Below, piece by piece: positions 10,859-22,082 of a stretch of 64,000 nt of DNA (position 1 is its first letter; every line of letters begins with the position of its first letter). The translations under genes were made by a program, and so were the position numbers. This stretch comes from Adenophora triphylla var. japonica (Eukaryota; Streptophyta; Magnoliopsida; Asterales; Campanulaceae): positions 434,001-498,000 of the forward strand of contig JAFEMH010000923.1 in NCBI GenBank assembly GCA_022495995.1, written 5' to 3'. The notes under the pieces are model-generated. The model did not search any database. It was given only the letters and a program-made list of their open reading frames with translations, and was not told where the DNA came from.

Positions 10859-11560
10859 ATGGGGGATGTTTCGAATAATGATGAAGGTGAGGCCAGGGCA
10901 GTACCTCCTCAAGTTCAACGATCCATGGAGAAGATGACCAACAATGGTGGAGAAGACCATTATGCTATTATTGAAGACATCAATGTTCGTCTAACACATG
11001 CTCGACAAAGAGAAGAATATTTCTTTGCAATTGAGGCAAAATTTGCAGAGAAGGGCTACAATCATGCTCAACAGCTGCATATATCCGATGCAAAGGAAAA
11101 TCGGATTGATAGGGATAAATATTGGGCGAAATTATCCGCTGAGATTAGGCGTGTGGACGAAGACAAATCAACTCCAGACCCAAATACTTCAAACGAAGAT
11201 TTCATGGAAGAGGAGGTTATTTGTGAGTACAAAGAAGATTTGAGCATTGTTCAGGTTTGTGGTGATATTATTACTTCAAATATTATAGTAACTGATAATG
11301 TCCTAGTTGAATTAAAGGAGAAAGAAGAGGTTGGTATTGATTGTTCAAAACCCCCAATTTTTGATGAAAATTTGGGTATTGTTCACAACAAGGAAGAAGT
11401 TATTTTTGAAGATTTATTGATCATTGTTGATCAAGGGGAGGAAGGGGTGGAAGATCAACACAAAGAGGATGGGATGGATGGAATAATTTTATATCTGGAA
11501 GTGATAATCTTACGTCAACGGGTGCTTAAAAAGAAAATTTTGTTCGAAATATATTTTTAA
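10859..11560 (+). CDS. Intact 233-codon ORF of unknown function in a non-autonomous LTR element
   Basis: The ATG at 10859 lies 49 bases after the 5' LTR and the frame is open to a stop at 11558-11560. The predicted protein is acidic, with a helical charged N-terminal half (VRLTHARQREEYFFAIEAKF at about residues 44-63) and an acidic C-terminal half. I see no zinc knuckle, protease or polymerase motif. It could be a reduced Gag-like protein or a captured host fragment. An open frame of this length in a region where nearly every other ORF is broken suggests recent insertion or selection, but I do not recognise the family. Confidence 0.6.
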   Translation: MGDVSNNDEGEARAVPPQVQRSMEKMTNNGGEDHYAIIEDINVRLTHARQREEYFFAIEAKFAEKGYNHAQQLHISDAKENRIDRDKYWAKLSAEIRRVDEDKSTPDPNTSNEDFMEEEVICEYKEDLSIVQVCGDIITSNIIVTDNVLVELKEKEEVGIDCSKPPIFDENLGIVHNKEEVIFEDLLIIVDQGEEGVEDQHKEDGMDGIILYLEVIILRQRVLKKKILFEIYF

Positions 11561-11626
11561 GTGGGACGGCACTTTCCAAACATCGGATGAGAACTCGGGG
11601 TCGAGTTCTTTTGAAGAGTGGGTGAA

Positions 11627-12041
11627 TGATGTAGGAAGGATATTTGACGAAGTCAAATATAGTAATTATTTTTGTATTTTAATTAGTATTTTAGGATTTA
11701 ATCTGTTTTAGTTTATATTTTATTTCTTATTTTCGTCATTAAGTTTAATAGGTCAATTATAGGTGATTTTAGAGAAGATTTTGAATAGATTTATCAGTTT
11801 TTATAGTCCTAATAGGTTACCTATTAGGTTAGGAGTTATTTTAGGATGTTATTTCTTGATTTTCAAGTTTTATGGGCATTATAAAATAGGCCTAGAGTTG
11901 TAATCCGAAAATGGAGAGTTTTTGATGATTTAATTTGAAGAGTTTTTCTCTTTTTCTGTTATCTCTTTTCTATGGTTCATCGCTTGTAAATCCTTGTGTT
12001 TAGCGCTTGCTACTCACGAATATTGCTTCCGTGCTGCGTCA
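11627..12041 (+). repeat. 3' LTR of the small non-autonomous element
   Basis: 415 bp, closely similar to 10387-10810 with a few indels, and followed by the target duplication CATGT. The purine-rich stretch GAAGAGTGGGTGAA just upstream is the likely polypurine primer. Confidence 0.9.
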
Positions 12042-12391
12042 CATGTCCATCTCCATGTTGGTACATACGCTGTGCCATCCGTGCAAGATTTATCGTAGTT
12101 TCAATAAAAGTTTGGGTAAAATGACAACCCATAAGTCGCTCCTTATTCATCTTCTTCCACGTTTCCCCAATCATGTACTTTACATATTCTCTCGCCTCTT
12201 CTTCAGAAGAACCATTCTCCTTCATGTAACATTGGACCGAGAGAGAGAGAGAGATGCGTTGTTATCTTTCAATATTTTCGTTTTGAATCTAGTTATAAAG
12301 TGTTATAATTTCTATACCGCTGATGTTCCAAGATCATCTGCTAGTCTTAGAATCATAGCTGAGTAACGAACTATATTTGGATACATATTTA

Positions 12392-13146
12392 TGTTGGGAT
12401 TGGAGCCAAAACCAAGGAGAGGATCAAAACCATGGAGGAAGAAAATCGTCGGAGGAGATTCTGTCATGTAGGGCGGCCGCGCTGAGTTGGGAGCGACCGC
12501 GCTTGGAGGACAGTCGAGGGGGCACGATCTTCTGTCGATGTGCGCGACCGTGCTGGGCGTGCTGCGCGACCGCGCTGGCGTCGGGAAGGGTTTTGTTCGC
12601 AGCGGATTCTATTTCCTATTTAAGTTATACTCCTTCCGTCTCAAGGACTCTGGGTAAGGTAGGTTTTGATCAGGAGTTGGTTTTGTATCCCTATAAATAT
12701 ATTGTGACTACCACCATAATATTTGTACCAAAAAGGGGAGAAAGTTAGGATATCAAGGAGAGCCACAAAGTAGTATCTAGGAGGGGGCTGGGGGCCTAGG
12801 AGAGCCATGGGGGCGATCCTACAACCCGGCCATGACTGTGTTATTTTGTGCGTTCTTTGAGAGGTGAGATGATATATATGAGAGATTGCTCATGGAGAGT
12901 TACTATGCTAGATCTGTGTGAGTGCATATGTAAAGTTGTAATCCTTCATATATTATTATAGTGATATCCTGGCTTGGTGCCTCCGGATGTAGCCACAGGT
13001 GGTGGTGAACCGGGTTAACAATTCTTGTGTTCTTGTGTGTGTGGTGTTCTTGTTCTTTCATATTATCATGTGTTGATTTATTTTCTCCATGTTGATGACT
13101 GCTAGTATGGGCTAGTGGATGTGGTGATCCCCCCAATTTCACAACA
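12392..13146 (+). mobile_element. Solo LTR (755 bp) in terpene synthase copy 1
   Basis: Starts TGTTGGGATTGG and ends TTTCACAACA. The target duplication ATTTA flanks it at 12387-12391 and 13147-13151. The same LTR forms both ends of the complete element at 17566-20220, which has the same ATTTA duplication at the equivalent place in the second terpene synthase copy. It therefore results from LTR-LTR recombination after the segmental duplication, or the reverse history. A GCGACCGCGCT word cluster lies at 12471-12580. Confidence 0.95.
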
Positions 13147-13644
13147 ATTTAAGCACTGCAACCCCTCTTCAGTGATATCATTTATTGTTAGGAAATACGC
13201 GTGTACTAGTATTACAGGAGCTGATATTGAAATCCATGCATTGTCCATATACTCTTCTAGGGTCGGTTTATATCCACTGTGATACCACTTTGCTTCCACC
13301 ATGTACGAGTTACATATATCCGCCCACTGCATCATTTGAGTTTGTATTAGGAAGTTATGTTAGCATCCGGGCATTGCATGCAAAAGAATTAAAGTTATTA
13401 TTAGTTAGAAAAGATTTTTTACCGCTTTCTTCAAGTACGGGAGAAAGAGAACGCCTTCTTTTATTAATATTTTGTATGATATTTCATTAATTGAATTGTA
13501 GAATGCAAGGTAACATATCTTCATGAAGTCGGGAAATTTTTCAATTCCATTCATATCCCATCTAGAAGCAAGCATTTTGTCAACTTAGAAGAATAGTTGC
13601 AATAATCTAAGATCAAAAAACTGAGTAATGTATAGTAAATCTTA

Positions 13645-13887
<243 letters not shown>

Positions 13888-14516
13888 TCACTACATTATA
13901 CATTGTGACGAGATATAAAACTTGGAACAGTCACTGCATATTTTAAATCTTCTTGGTGTAATGCTTGAACCATATTGAAATCCAATTTGGCGAATTCAAG
14001 CAGCAAAGGATTCATGTTACGACATCTCTCGTATATATCAATGAACCACCTTGCCTCCAATCTTGGCACTCTCCAATGAAGGGGAAGCTCTAACGTGTGA
14101 CTGACTAAAGCGGAAATGTAATGATCCTTGGGGTTGGTTTCAAGATTTTCTTTTAGATGTTTCGTAGTGACATTCTTGGCATAATCCATGAACTTTTCAC
14201 CCTCAACCGAAAGAAATGAGGCTTCATACAAGTTTAGAATTCCTTCGGTGTCCTCAAACATGGCTTCCTTTAAATTTCCAATCTCATCCTTGTATTCATC
14301 AAATATCTCTGCAATCAAATAACATGCATTATAAGGAAGGGAGAGAAACACACTCGAGAATAGATAATTAATAAGCCACTAAACTTGGGATATATTATAG
14401 CCATGTTGTCTCAAGAGTCTAAATACGAGGGATTTGTAGAGCAAACATTCCTTCATGTTCTCGGGACTTCCATAGATGTAGTCGCTGTGGATGATCCGTA
14501 TGATTTCAGTTATTTC

Positions 14517-15007
14517 TGTAAGAACATGGATTGCAAAATGTGTATACTTAGTAAATATAAGTGACATGTAGACGTACATGTATAAATCATTATAATAATT
14601 TTATTCTAAAGTATAGAATATTAATTAAATGTGTAGAATTCCCGAGGTGGAAATTACCTATTTATGATGGGCAGAATGGTAATTTCACACAGCTTAATTG
14701 AAAGGGTGTAGTCCCTTGATGAGGTGTCATTGTTTCCTATATATAGAGGCCTACCATCAGCCTAGAAACAACTATATTTATTCTTATATACTCTCTCCAT
14801 AATCTGAGTTTTAAGGAAGGCATTCATCATCAAGAAGATCTACATTTCCCTCCTTGATTTTCTTTTTCTTCTCTTCATTCCTTTGCAAGAACAACATCAA
14901 GTAACAAGATGAATTCAACAGGTATCACGCTTCCGCCTTCATCTTCTTCTCTTACTTAATCTAGACTTGAGTGCTTTCGGGGTTATTGGAATAGGAATGT
15001 TCCAACA
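14517..15007 (+). repeat. Copia 5' LTR, truncated element A
   Basis: Starts TGTAAGAACATGG and ends GTTCCAACA, followed by primer site TGGTATCAGAGC at 15010-15021. It matches 21593-22082 and 27809-28297. It abuts and truncates exon 2 of terpene synthase copy 1. TATATAGAGG at about 14740 is a plausible TATA box. Confidence 0.93.
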
Positions 15008-15566
15008 ATTGGTATCAGAGCCTCTCAAGTTTTGGATTAAGTTTGAATTCATATAACATATATTTTGCTTTACTTTGATTCTTAATCCTATTGATATCAT
15101 TATGTTATGATGTTATTTGAATGCTCTAATTCGTTGCCAGAGTGTTATTATTCATCACTTGATTAAATTCTGAATATGGATTGAAGTTTACTCAAAAGGA
15201 CATGATGATTCATACAAGATTATCCCATTGACACAACAGAGCATTTTATGTCGCACAACCGTGTTGGATCTACTTGTGTATTCATATCTTGGTTAAGCGT
15301 TAATTTTGCTTACCATTCATCTTTTGTGTAAAGAAAAATTTTCTGTGAAAAGGGTCTTGCTCGGCCAATTATGAACAGGTGCCTTTTGGAAAAAGTCTGG
15401 GAGTAGTGGACCTGCGCGGGCGTGCAAGTTATAACGCACGGCCGTGCAAACACTGTTCACATATTTTCAAGAAAATTTCAATTTGGTTCGGCTGTGCACT
15501 AATGAACTGGTGCAACTCTAATTCATTTCTAGAGTTGTATTGTGTTAAATTATAATTATAAATTTC
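15008..15566 (+). mobile_element. Copia leader remnant of element A
   Basis: Same as the untranslated leader after 22083, including GGGCGTGC and the palindrome GCACGGCCGTGC (15436-15447). The match stops near 15566, where unrelated sequence duplicated from 4045 onward begins. No gag or pol follows. Confidence 0.85.
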
Positions 15567-16350
15567 AATTTGGAAACGACGACGAGTGCCGCAGCGTCTC
15601 CTTATGCTTTCTCTGTTTCTGTTCTCTACTTATCTCAAGTCTCTCTCACTTATCGATTCACAGATTGAGTTCACAAAGTCGATGTAGCCCCAGATTTCCA
15701 CTTAAAAATGACGTTATTTTGTGGCAAAAAAAATATATTGTGCTGGCCCACCCTGGCCCGCCTCGAACCCGTTTTGGCTCACACCCATATGTGCCAGCCA
15801 AAAATTGACCCACTTTTATTTGGGTTAGTAGTTTTAAATCTCAACCCACCCTTATTGTATGATGGGGCGGGCTGACCCGACGGGCCTAAACCAAATTGAC
15901 GGCTTTAATGGTGGTACATGTTTTGGATGTTGGGAGTATATTTGTAAACATTAGATTAATTTAAAATAATTCATAAATAATTACTTAAAAAAAATCACAA
16001 TTCACTAGCAATATTCAAATTTATGTTTTTTAAAAAATTCGCAAATTTAAATAATTCACATATATTTTTTTTAAAAGCCTATAATTTAGCAATGGAAATG
16101 TCGTCGTTATTTTGTAACTTTTTCAATGACAAAGTCCTTGTTGAATTCGGTCAATGTCGAATACCAAATTTTAGCGACGACCATTATTGGTCAACTTTAG
16201 CAACGAGTTTTTAGTGACGACCAAAGTCGTCGCTAATTGAGCATTTAACAACGAATTTTGCTAATTAGCAACGATTTTTGGCGTTGGTAATTTCATTTTT
16301 TCTATTAGTGAATCCAACATTCATGCAAAAATTTTGCGCTGCAGGGCGCC
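15567..16350. repeat. Ectopic copy of 4045-4834
   Basis: Nearly base-for-base duplicate of the end of the hAT element, the right end of the CACTA element (CTATTAGTG at about 16302-16310) and some 40 bases of flanking DNA beyond the AAT duplication. Because host-side flank is included, it moved as a block of DNA, not by CACTA transposition. Confidence 0.9.
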
Positions 16351-16370
16351 ACGTGTCCGAGGACACGTGG
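16349..16370. repeat. 22-bp perfect palindrome with two G-box cores
   Basis: CCACGTGTCC followed directly by GA-free symmetry into GGACACGTGG: an inverted repeat with two CACGTG G-boxes, the core bound by plant bZIP and bHLH factors. It lies exactly at the junction where the copied block ends. Any regulatory role is speculative. Confidence 0.6.
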
Positions 16371-17319
16371 TATATATTTTTTTTAATTTAAAAAAAATTG
16401 AAAAAAGAAATTTTAAAAATTTCTTTTTACGTGAACAAACATGATTATTAATGGATAATGAATAAACTTATCCCCAATAAACAATCCAAGTAAAAAAAAC
16501 TCCAATCACCCAAAACATTTACATACTGGTTATGTGTATATCTATTTCTCTCTGCATAACTAAACAACCCCAAATAACTGAAATCAAAATTCGGCTGCTC
16601 TAACCATATCTATCTATCTTCCACATTTCTAAACCCCCAAAAGTATGACAATCAAAAGAAACCATCTAAAATGTATACTGTAGCTATCGTTTGCCTGGAG
16701 TTCAGCAGCTATATGTATGTAGAAATCGAAATAGAAATCGAAATCAATGTATACTATTTATTTCTACATGTGTATCAAACGACTATCTTCTTCCAACGCT
16801 TCTTCACAAAACACATAAAACCCAAAATTAAAAACTCAATCATACTCACCTATCAGACATGGTAGCTATAGTCTTAAACGCCATAATCAGTGAACGATCC
16901 GGGTTGGACCCACGATTTTGCCAACGACCCAAAGAAGAAGATAGGAAATCGCTCGTAACCCCATTAGGTTTGGAAATCACCGTCGATAAACCCAATAATC
17001 TGGCGGCGACGAATAGGAGGAGGCCGGCGGTGTGGGAGATGGGCCGGCGGAGTGTGTGATGTCGGAGATGGTGCCGGGGCGGCGGTCTGGTGTGCCGGAG
17101 TCCTGTCTCTCTCCCCCCGTCCTCTCTCTCTCTCCTCCCTTTTGAAATTCAAATTGAATGGGTATGTGACTATGTGTGTGTTGTTAATTAAAAAAATTTT
17201 TTTTTTTTTTAAAGGGAGGGCAAAATGGGAAAGGGACAAAAATGTGGGGGCAAAATGGTAAAATGGCAGATTGGAACTGTAGAGAGTACTGTTGAGAATG
17301 CACCCTTCATTTATACTAT

Positions 17320-17320
<1 letters not shown>
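16371..17320. other. Unassigned DNA, possibly a gene 5' region fragment
   Basis: AT-rich to about 16850, then a short GC-richer stretch (16860-17100) followed by CT-rich sequence and a poly(T) run. The stretch could be a captured leader or first exon, but the short ORFs do not resemble a known protein. No gene is called. Confidence 0.4.
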
Positions 17321-17367
<47 letters not shown>

Positions 17368-17381
17368 AGAGAGAGATATAG

Positions 17382-17427
<46 letters not shown>
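17321..17427. repeat. (AT)n and (GA)n compound microsatellite
   Basis: An AT dinucleotide run (about 17320-17363) passes into a GA run (to about 17427). The GA part is at the left edge of the second terpene synthase block and corresponds to a shorter GA tract at 12240-12253 in copy 1, so it marks a duplication breakpoint. Confidence 0.9.
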
Positions 17428-17431
<4 letters not shown>

Positions 17432-17565
17432 GTTGTTTTCTGTCAATATTTTCATTTTGAATCTAGTTATAAAGTGTTATAATTTCTATACCGCTGATGT
17501 TCCAAGATCATCTGCTAGTCTTAGAATCATAGCTGTGTAACGAACTATATTTGGATACATATTTA

Positions 17566-18320
17566 TGTTGGGATTGGAGCCAAAACCAAGGAGAGGATCA
17601 AAACCATGGAGGAAGAAAATCGTCGGAGGAGATTCTGTCATGTAGGGCGGCCGCGCTGAGTTGGGAGCGATCGCGCTTGGAGGACATTCGAGGGGGCACG
17701 ATCTTCTGTCGATGTGCGCGACCGCGCTGGGCGTGCTGCGCGACCGCGCTGGCGTTGGGAAGGGTTTTGTTCGCAGCGGATTCTATTTCCTATTTAAGTT
17801 ATACTCCTTCCGTCTCAAGGACTCCGGGTAAGGTAGGTTTTGATCAGGAGTTGGTTTTGTATCCCTATAAATATATTGTGACTACCACCATAATATTTGT
17901 ACCAAAAAGGGGAGAAAGTTAGGATATCAAGGAGAGCCACAAAGTAGTATCTAGGAGGGGGCCGGGGGCCTAGGAGAGCCATGGGGGCGATCCTACAACC
18001 CGGCCATGACTGTGTTATTTTGTGCGTTCTTGGAGAGGTGAGATAATATATATGAGAGATTGCTCATGGAGAGTTACTATGCTAGATCTGTGTGAGTGCA
18101 TATGTAAAGTTGTAATCCTTCATATATTATTATAGTGATATACTGGCTTGGTGCCTCCGGATGTAGCCACAGGTGGTGGTGAACCGGGTTAACAATTCTT
18201 GTGTTCTTGTGTGTGTGGTGTTCTTGTTCTTTCATATTATCATGTGTTGATTTATTTTCTCCATGTTGATGACTGCTAGTATGGGCTAGTGGATGTGGTG
18301 ATCCCCCCAATTTCACAACA
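17566..18320 (+). repeat. 5' LTR of the LARD-like element
   Basis: 755 bp, matching 12392-13146 and 19463-20220. It carries a GCGACCGCGCT cluster at 17645-17754. A CTATAAATA box at about 17863 is a likely TATA element. Confidence 0.92.
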
Positions 18321-18703
18321 ACTGGTATCAGAGCTTCTGGTTTGAGATCTAGGAGAGATTCAAGGTGAAGAAAAGAAACAACAGTTTTTGTGCAGATTCT
18401 TCGTGTGGAAGACGTGCATGGATTTGAGAGCTTCTAGGGTTTATGGTTGAATCAAGACACGTGCCAAATCGGTCCACGTTCGTGCGGAAGATCAGGAAGT
18501 CTGAAGAGTTCGTTTGTCTCTTATTGAGATCTGCACAAATTCGAGGTGGAATTTTGGAGATGCAGAGATCAAGATGGATCTGGAGATGTTCAAGGGTTTA
18601 TGGGGCAGTCAAGGTGGTTGGAGAAAAATATGAAAGAAAAGGAGTCTAAGTCGGAGGAGTTGGTGAGATCAAGAAGGAAAATCCGGAGGTGCTTCTGTTG
18701 GAC

Positions 18704-18813
18704 TGGGCGACCGCCCATGGTGGTGGTGGGCGACCGCCCACATGGACAGAATGTTACGGCTTGGGGAATTTCTTCATGGGCGACCGCCCATGGGGTGGTG
18801 GGCGACCGCCCAC
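18704..18813. repeat. Two pairs of TGGGCGACCGCCCA words in the leader
   Basis: The 14-base near-palindrome starts at 18704, 18727, 18777 and 18799: two pairs, with 22-23 bases between words and 73 between pairs. Each second word is followed by CATG. Within each pair one copy could fold onto the other as a 14-bp stem. Function unknown. Confidence 0.85.
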
Positions 18814-19462
18814 ATGTCGGGGAGTAATTTTCTGCAGCAGATTTGTTTCCTATCTTGATACAATCTCTTCTTGCAAAGGTGAGTGGTATAAGCCGGTTAG
18901 ACCACGTGGGAAGAGGAGGACTTCTCGCAAACGACGGATGAGGGGTAAGGAGGATGTTGTACTCTACCAACAACATCAATTTCGTTCCGGATGGGAGCAA
19001 GAGGCTTGGAGACCGGCCTGTTGGTGTAGAAAGGGGAGAGACATCAATAAACGGTGTGTTAGGGTGGAGAGGTGACAATGTGTAGCTGGCCAGCAAGGAG
19101 ACAGTCACAAGTGCCTAACAGAGAGTGAGAAAAAAGACCATAAGAAGATAATGCGAGAAGCAAGGTGTGTCCGAGTTTCATGGGGAGCATTGCAAGGGGA
19201 GTGGATCTAGGAGGGAGAAGGCAAAGTTAGTCTTGCAAAATAAATCAAGGTAGAAGTTGATTTGGGGAGGCAAGAAGGATCTAACACGGAGAGGTTCAAG
19301 CGTCACTTGGTTTCAACTCGCCTTATTACTTGGGCGTGGAGGCTCATGGTGGAGGAGCGTGGAGGCTCAACATGGTGGTGTAAAATATTTGGTGGATCAT
19401 TCTCAGGTGGGAGTATGATGGGAGCATGTCACAATGGTGGTTTATGTCTCCAGGTGGGAGAT

Positions 19463-20220
19463 TGTTGGGATTGGAGCCAAAACCAAGGAGAGGATCAAAA
19501 CCATGGAGGAAGGAAATCATCGGAGGAGATTCTGTCATGTAGGGCGGCCGCGCTGAGTTGGGAGCGACCGCGCTTGGAGGACAGTCGAGGGGGCACAATC
19601 TTCTGTCAATGTGCGCGACCGCGCTGGGCGTGCTGCGCGACCGCGCTGGCTTCGGGAAGGGTTTTGTTCACAGCGGATTCTGTTTCCTATTTAAGTTATA
19701 CTCCTTCCGTCTCAAGGACTCCGGGTAAGGTAGGTTTTGATCAGGAGTTGGTTTTGTATCCCTATAAATATATTGTGACTACCACCATAATATTTGTACC
19801 AAAAAGGGGAGAAAGTTAGGATATCAAGGAGAGCTACAAAGTAGTATCTAGGAGGGGGCCGGGGCCTAGGAGATCCATGGGGGCGATCCTACAACCTGGC
19901 CATGACTGTGTTATTTTGTGCGTTCTTGGAGAGGTGAGATGATATATATGAGAGATTGCTCATGGAGAGTTACTATGCTAGATCTGTGTGAGTGCATATG
20001 TAAAGTTGTAATCCTTCATATATTATTATAGTGATATCCTGGCTTGGTGCCTCCGGATGTAGCAACGCTTGAGTGGTGGTGAACCGGGTTAACAATTCTT
20101 GTGTTCTTGTGTGTGTGGTGTTCTTGTTCTTTCATATTATCATGTGTTGATTTATTTTCTCCATGTTGATGACTGCTAGTATGGGCTAGTGGATGTGGTG
20201 ATCCCCCCAATTTCACAACA
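19463..20220 (+). repeat. 3' LTR of the LARD-like element
   Basis: 758 bp, with the same ends as the 5' LTR and a small insertion at about 20062. Followed by target duplication ATTTA. Confidence 0.92.
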
Positions 20221-20661
20221 ATTTAAGCAGTGCAACCCCTCTTCAGTGATATCATTTATTGTTAGGAAATACGCGTGTACTAGTATTACAGGAGCTGATA
20301 TTGAAATCCATGCATTGTCCATATACTCTTCTAGGGTCGGTTTATATCCACTGTGATACCACTTTGCTTCCACCATGTACGAGTTACATATATCCGCCCA
20401 CTGCATCATTTGAGTTTGTATTAGGAAGTTAAGTTAGCATCCGGGCATTGCATGCAAAAGAATTAAAGTTATTATTAGTTAGAAAAGATTTTTTACCGCT
20501 TTCTTCAAGTACAGGAGAAAGAGAACGCCTTCTTTTATTAATATTTCGTATGATATTTCATTAATTGAATTGTAGAATGCAAGGTAACATATCTTCATGT
20601 AGTCGGGAAATTTTTCAATTCCATTCATATCCCATCTAGAAGCAAGCATTTTGTCAACTTA

Positions 20662-20961
<300 letters not shown>

Positions 20962-21592
20962 TCACTACATTATCTGTTTGACAGACAGATATAAAACTTG
21001 GAACAGTCACTGCATATTTTAAATCTTCTTGGTGTAATGTTTGAACCATATTGAAATCCAATTTGGCGAATTCAAGCAGCAAAGGATTCATGTTACGACA
21101 TCTCTCGTATACATCAATGAACCACCTTGCCTCCAATCTAGGCACTCTCCAATGAAGGGGAAGCTCTAACGTGTGACTGACTAAAGCGGAAATGTAATGA
21201 TCCTTGGGGTTGGTTTCAAGATTTTCATTTAGATGTTTCGTAGTGACATTCTTGGCATAATCCATGAACTTTTCACCCTCAACCGAAAGAAATGAGGCTT
21301 CATACAAGTTTAGAATTCCTTCGGTGTCCTCAAACATGGCTTCCTTTAAATTTCCAATCTCATCCTTGTATTCATCAAATATCTCTGCAAACAAATAACA
21401 TGCATTATAAGGAAGGGAGAGAAACACACTCGAGAATAGATAATTAATAAGCCACTAACCTTGGGATATATTATAGCCATGTTGTCTCTAGAGTCTAAAT
21501 ACGAGGGATTTGTAGAGCAAACATTCCTTCATGTTCTCGGGACTTCCATAGATGTAGTCGCTGTAGATGATTCGTATGATTTCAGTTATTTC

Positions 21593-22082
21593 TGTAAGAA
21601 CATGGATTGCAAAATGTGTATACTTAGTAAATATAAGTGACATGAAGACGTACATGTATAAATCATTATAATAATGTTATTGTAAAGTATAGAATATTAA
21701 TTAAATGTGTAGAATTCCCGAGGTGGAAATTACCTATTTATGATGGGCAGAATGGTAATTTCACACCGCTTAATTGAAAGGGTGTAGTCCCTTGATGAGG
21801 TGTCATTGTTTCCTATATATAGAGGCCTACCATCAGCCTAGAAACAACTACATTTATTCTTATATACTCTCTCCATAATTTGAGTTTTAAGGAAGGCATT
21901 CATCATCAAGAAGATCTACATTTCCCTCCTTGATTTTCTTCTTCTTCTCTTCCTTCCTTTGCAAGAACAACATCAAGTAACAAGATGAATTCAACAGGTA
22001 TCACGCTTCCGCCTTCATCTTCTTTTCTTATTAATCTAGACTTGAGTGCTTTCGGGGTTATTGGAATAGGAATGTTCCAACA
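21593..22082 (+). repeat. Copia 5' LTR
   Basis: 490 bp, near-identical to 27809-28297 and 14517-15007. TATATAGAGG at about 21815 is a plausible TATA box. Confidence 0.93.

Larger units (their letters stand above)
10387..12041 (+). mobile_element. Small non-autonomous LTR retrotransposon, 1.65 kb
   Basis: LTRs at 10387-10810 and 11627-12041 begin TGATGTAGGAAGG and end GCTGCGTCA. The target-site duplication CATGT is at 10382-10386 and 12042-12046. The primer site TGGTATCAGAGC (tRNA-Met) is at 10813-10824. A 0.8 kb interior encodes one ORF of unknown function and no protease, RT or integrase, so movement must use another element's enzymes. It sits in the last exon of the terpene synthase, close to the C-terminus. 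Confidence 0.93.
17566..20220 (+). mobile_element. Complete non-autonomous LTR retrotransposon (LARD/TRIM-like), 2.65 kb
   Basis: LTRs at 17566-18320 and 19463-20220 start TGTTGGGATTGG and end TTTCACAACA. Target duplication ATTTA is at 17561-17565 and 20221-20225. Primer site TGGTATCAGAGC is at 18323-18334; the polypurine tract CAGGTGGGAGA precedes the 3' LTR. The 1.14 kb interior lacks gag and pol and has no convincing ORF, so it depends on a helper. Confidence 0.95.

Noticed and set aside
12377..12748. 123-codon ORF in the LTR, also at 17551 and 19262
   Set aside because: It lies within an LTR, is shared only because the LTR is repeated, and has no domain; an untranslated region is more likely.
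15010..15021. Possible tRNA sequence TGGTATCAGAGC (also 10813, 18323, 22085)
   Set aside because: These are primer-binding sites complementary to initiator tRNA-Met next to LTRs; no tRNA gene is present.
16859..17059. 66-codon ORF as a host gene exon
   Set aside because: No recognisable domain or partner exons; left as an unassigned leader-like fragment.
18689..19108. Overlapping ORFs on both strands in the LARD-like interior
   Set aside because: Driven by the GC words; frames differ and no known domain is seen.
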